The notes under the pieces: model-generated | The model's input: only the letters and a program-made list of their open reading frames with translations | What the model was told of the DNA's origin: nothing | Databases searched by the model: none | Part shown: piece after piece, positions 63,843 to 64,000 of the stretch | Numbering within the stretch: the stretch's first letter is position 1 | How the letters are laid out: each line of letters starts with the position of its first letter | Assembly: GCF_030053595.1 (NCBI RefSeq) | Contig: NZ_JASGBQ010000007.1 | Coordinates: forward strand, 26,519-90,518 | Reading direction: 5' to 3' | DNA: 64,000 bases | Source of the DNA: Fusibacillus kribbianus | GTDB lineage: Bacteria > Bacillota > Clostridia > Lachnospirales > Lachnospiraceae | Made by a program: the position numbers and the translations under genes

Positions 63843-64000
63843 CTGTCGCTGATAACTAAATCGAAGAACAGTAAAGCACCTTGATAACTGAACAGTATAT
63901 TCCAACCCCTGAAAATTCTAAAAAAGAAGTTTCAGAGAACAGATGCGAAAGCATCACCTTTAAGTAAAGTAAACGGGATAAAAGGAAAAGCTAGAGCTTA
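63843..64000 (+). other. rRNA operon leader (16S gene expected beyond window)
   Basis: The leader includes CACCTTGATAACTGAACAGT (63877-63896), which resembles the conserved Firmicute rRNA leader TTGAAAACTGAA antitermination region. No 16S sequence such as AGAGTTTGATC is reached before the window ends, so the rRNA gene itself is not annotated. Confidence 0.75.

Overview
The window looks like chromosomal DNA of a spore-forming, anaerobic Firmicute of the Lachnospiraceae (Clostridium cluster XIVa). The basis is the codon style and moderate GC, strong AGGAGG ribosome sites, TTGACA/TATAAT promoters, a CIRCE site, a tyrosine T-box leader, spmB, and several small protein families typical of this group. 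The genus cannot be fixed from the sequence. Most of the DNA is ordinary and densely coding; the strands alternate in short operons, many closed by visible terminators.

Layout. 1-1547: end of an ABC importer (permease cut by the window edge, plus ATPase). 1551-7981: branched-chain amino-acid block with ilvE, a small CxxC protein, ilvN, ilvC, then a LysR regulator divergent from leuCD. ilvB, ilvD, leuA and leuB are not here. 8059-13787: an MFS pseudogene with its AraC regulator, a YbaK-type deacylase, threonine synthase, and a membrane-anchored polysaccharide deacetylase with an 18-bp tandem repeat. 13999-19652: a two-component system with an FtsX-type ABC transporter, probably for peptide-antibiotic sensing and defence. 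19705-28931: unknown Lachnospiraceae proteins, htpG under CIRCE/HrcA-type control, an M18 aminopeptidase, a DegV protein, a shortened PD-(D/E)XK transposase-family gene, and an ABC permease/ATPase pair without a binding protein. 29112-30533: tRNA-Thr(CGU) and asd.

30785-46140 is the most unusual part. A BlaI-type repressor and an M56 (BlaR1-like) membrane protease without a penicillin-binding sensor domain are followed by five lipoproteins: two solute-binding-like and three beta-propeller-like with a shared Cx4CxHx4C motif. Next come an ABC-2 ATPase and permease, two HlyD-like adaptors and a free-standing MacB periplasmic-core protein. The promoter of blaI and the promoter in front of the last lipoprotein share spacing and a 22-base stretch with 20 identities, which suggests that BlaI controls both. 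I read this as a candidate envelope-stress or antimicrobial-response module that I do not recognise as a named system.

46208-58177 holds more efflux and regulation: a CadC-like ArsR, a large RND pump with a TetR gene and a candidate palindromic operator, an FGGY sugar kinase, spmB, and a MarR-controlled heterodimeric ABC exporter. 58230-63677: tyrS with its T-box, a cell-wall amidase with a SPOR domain, a sigma factor with a membrane partner, and a DUF3786-like protein. The last 290 bases hold tandem strong promoters and the leader of a ribosomal RNA operon whose 16S gene should start just past the window.
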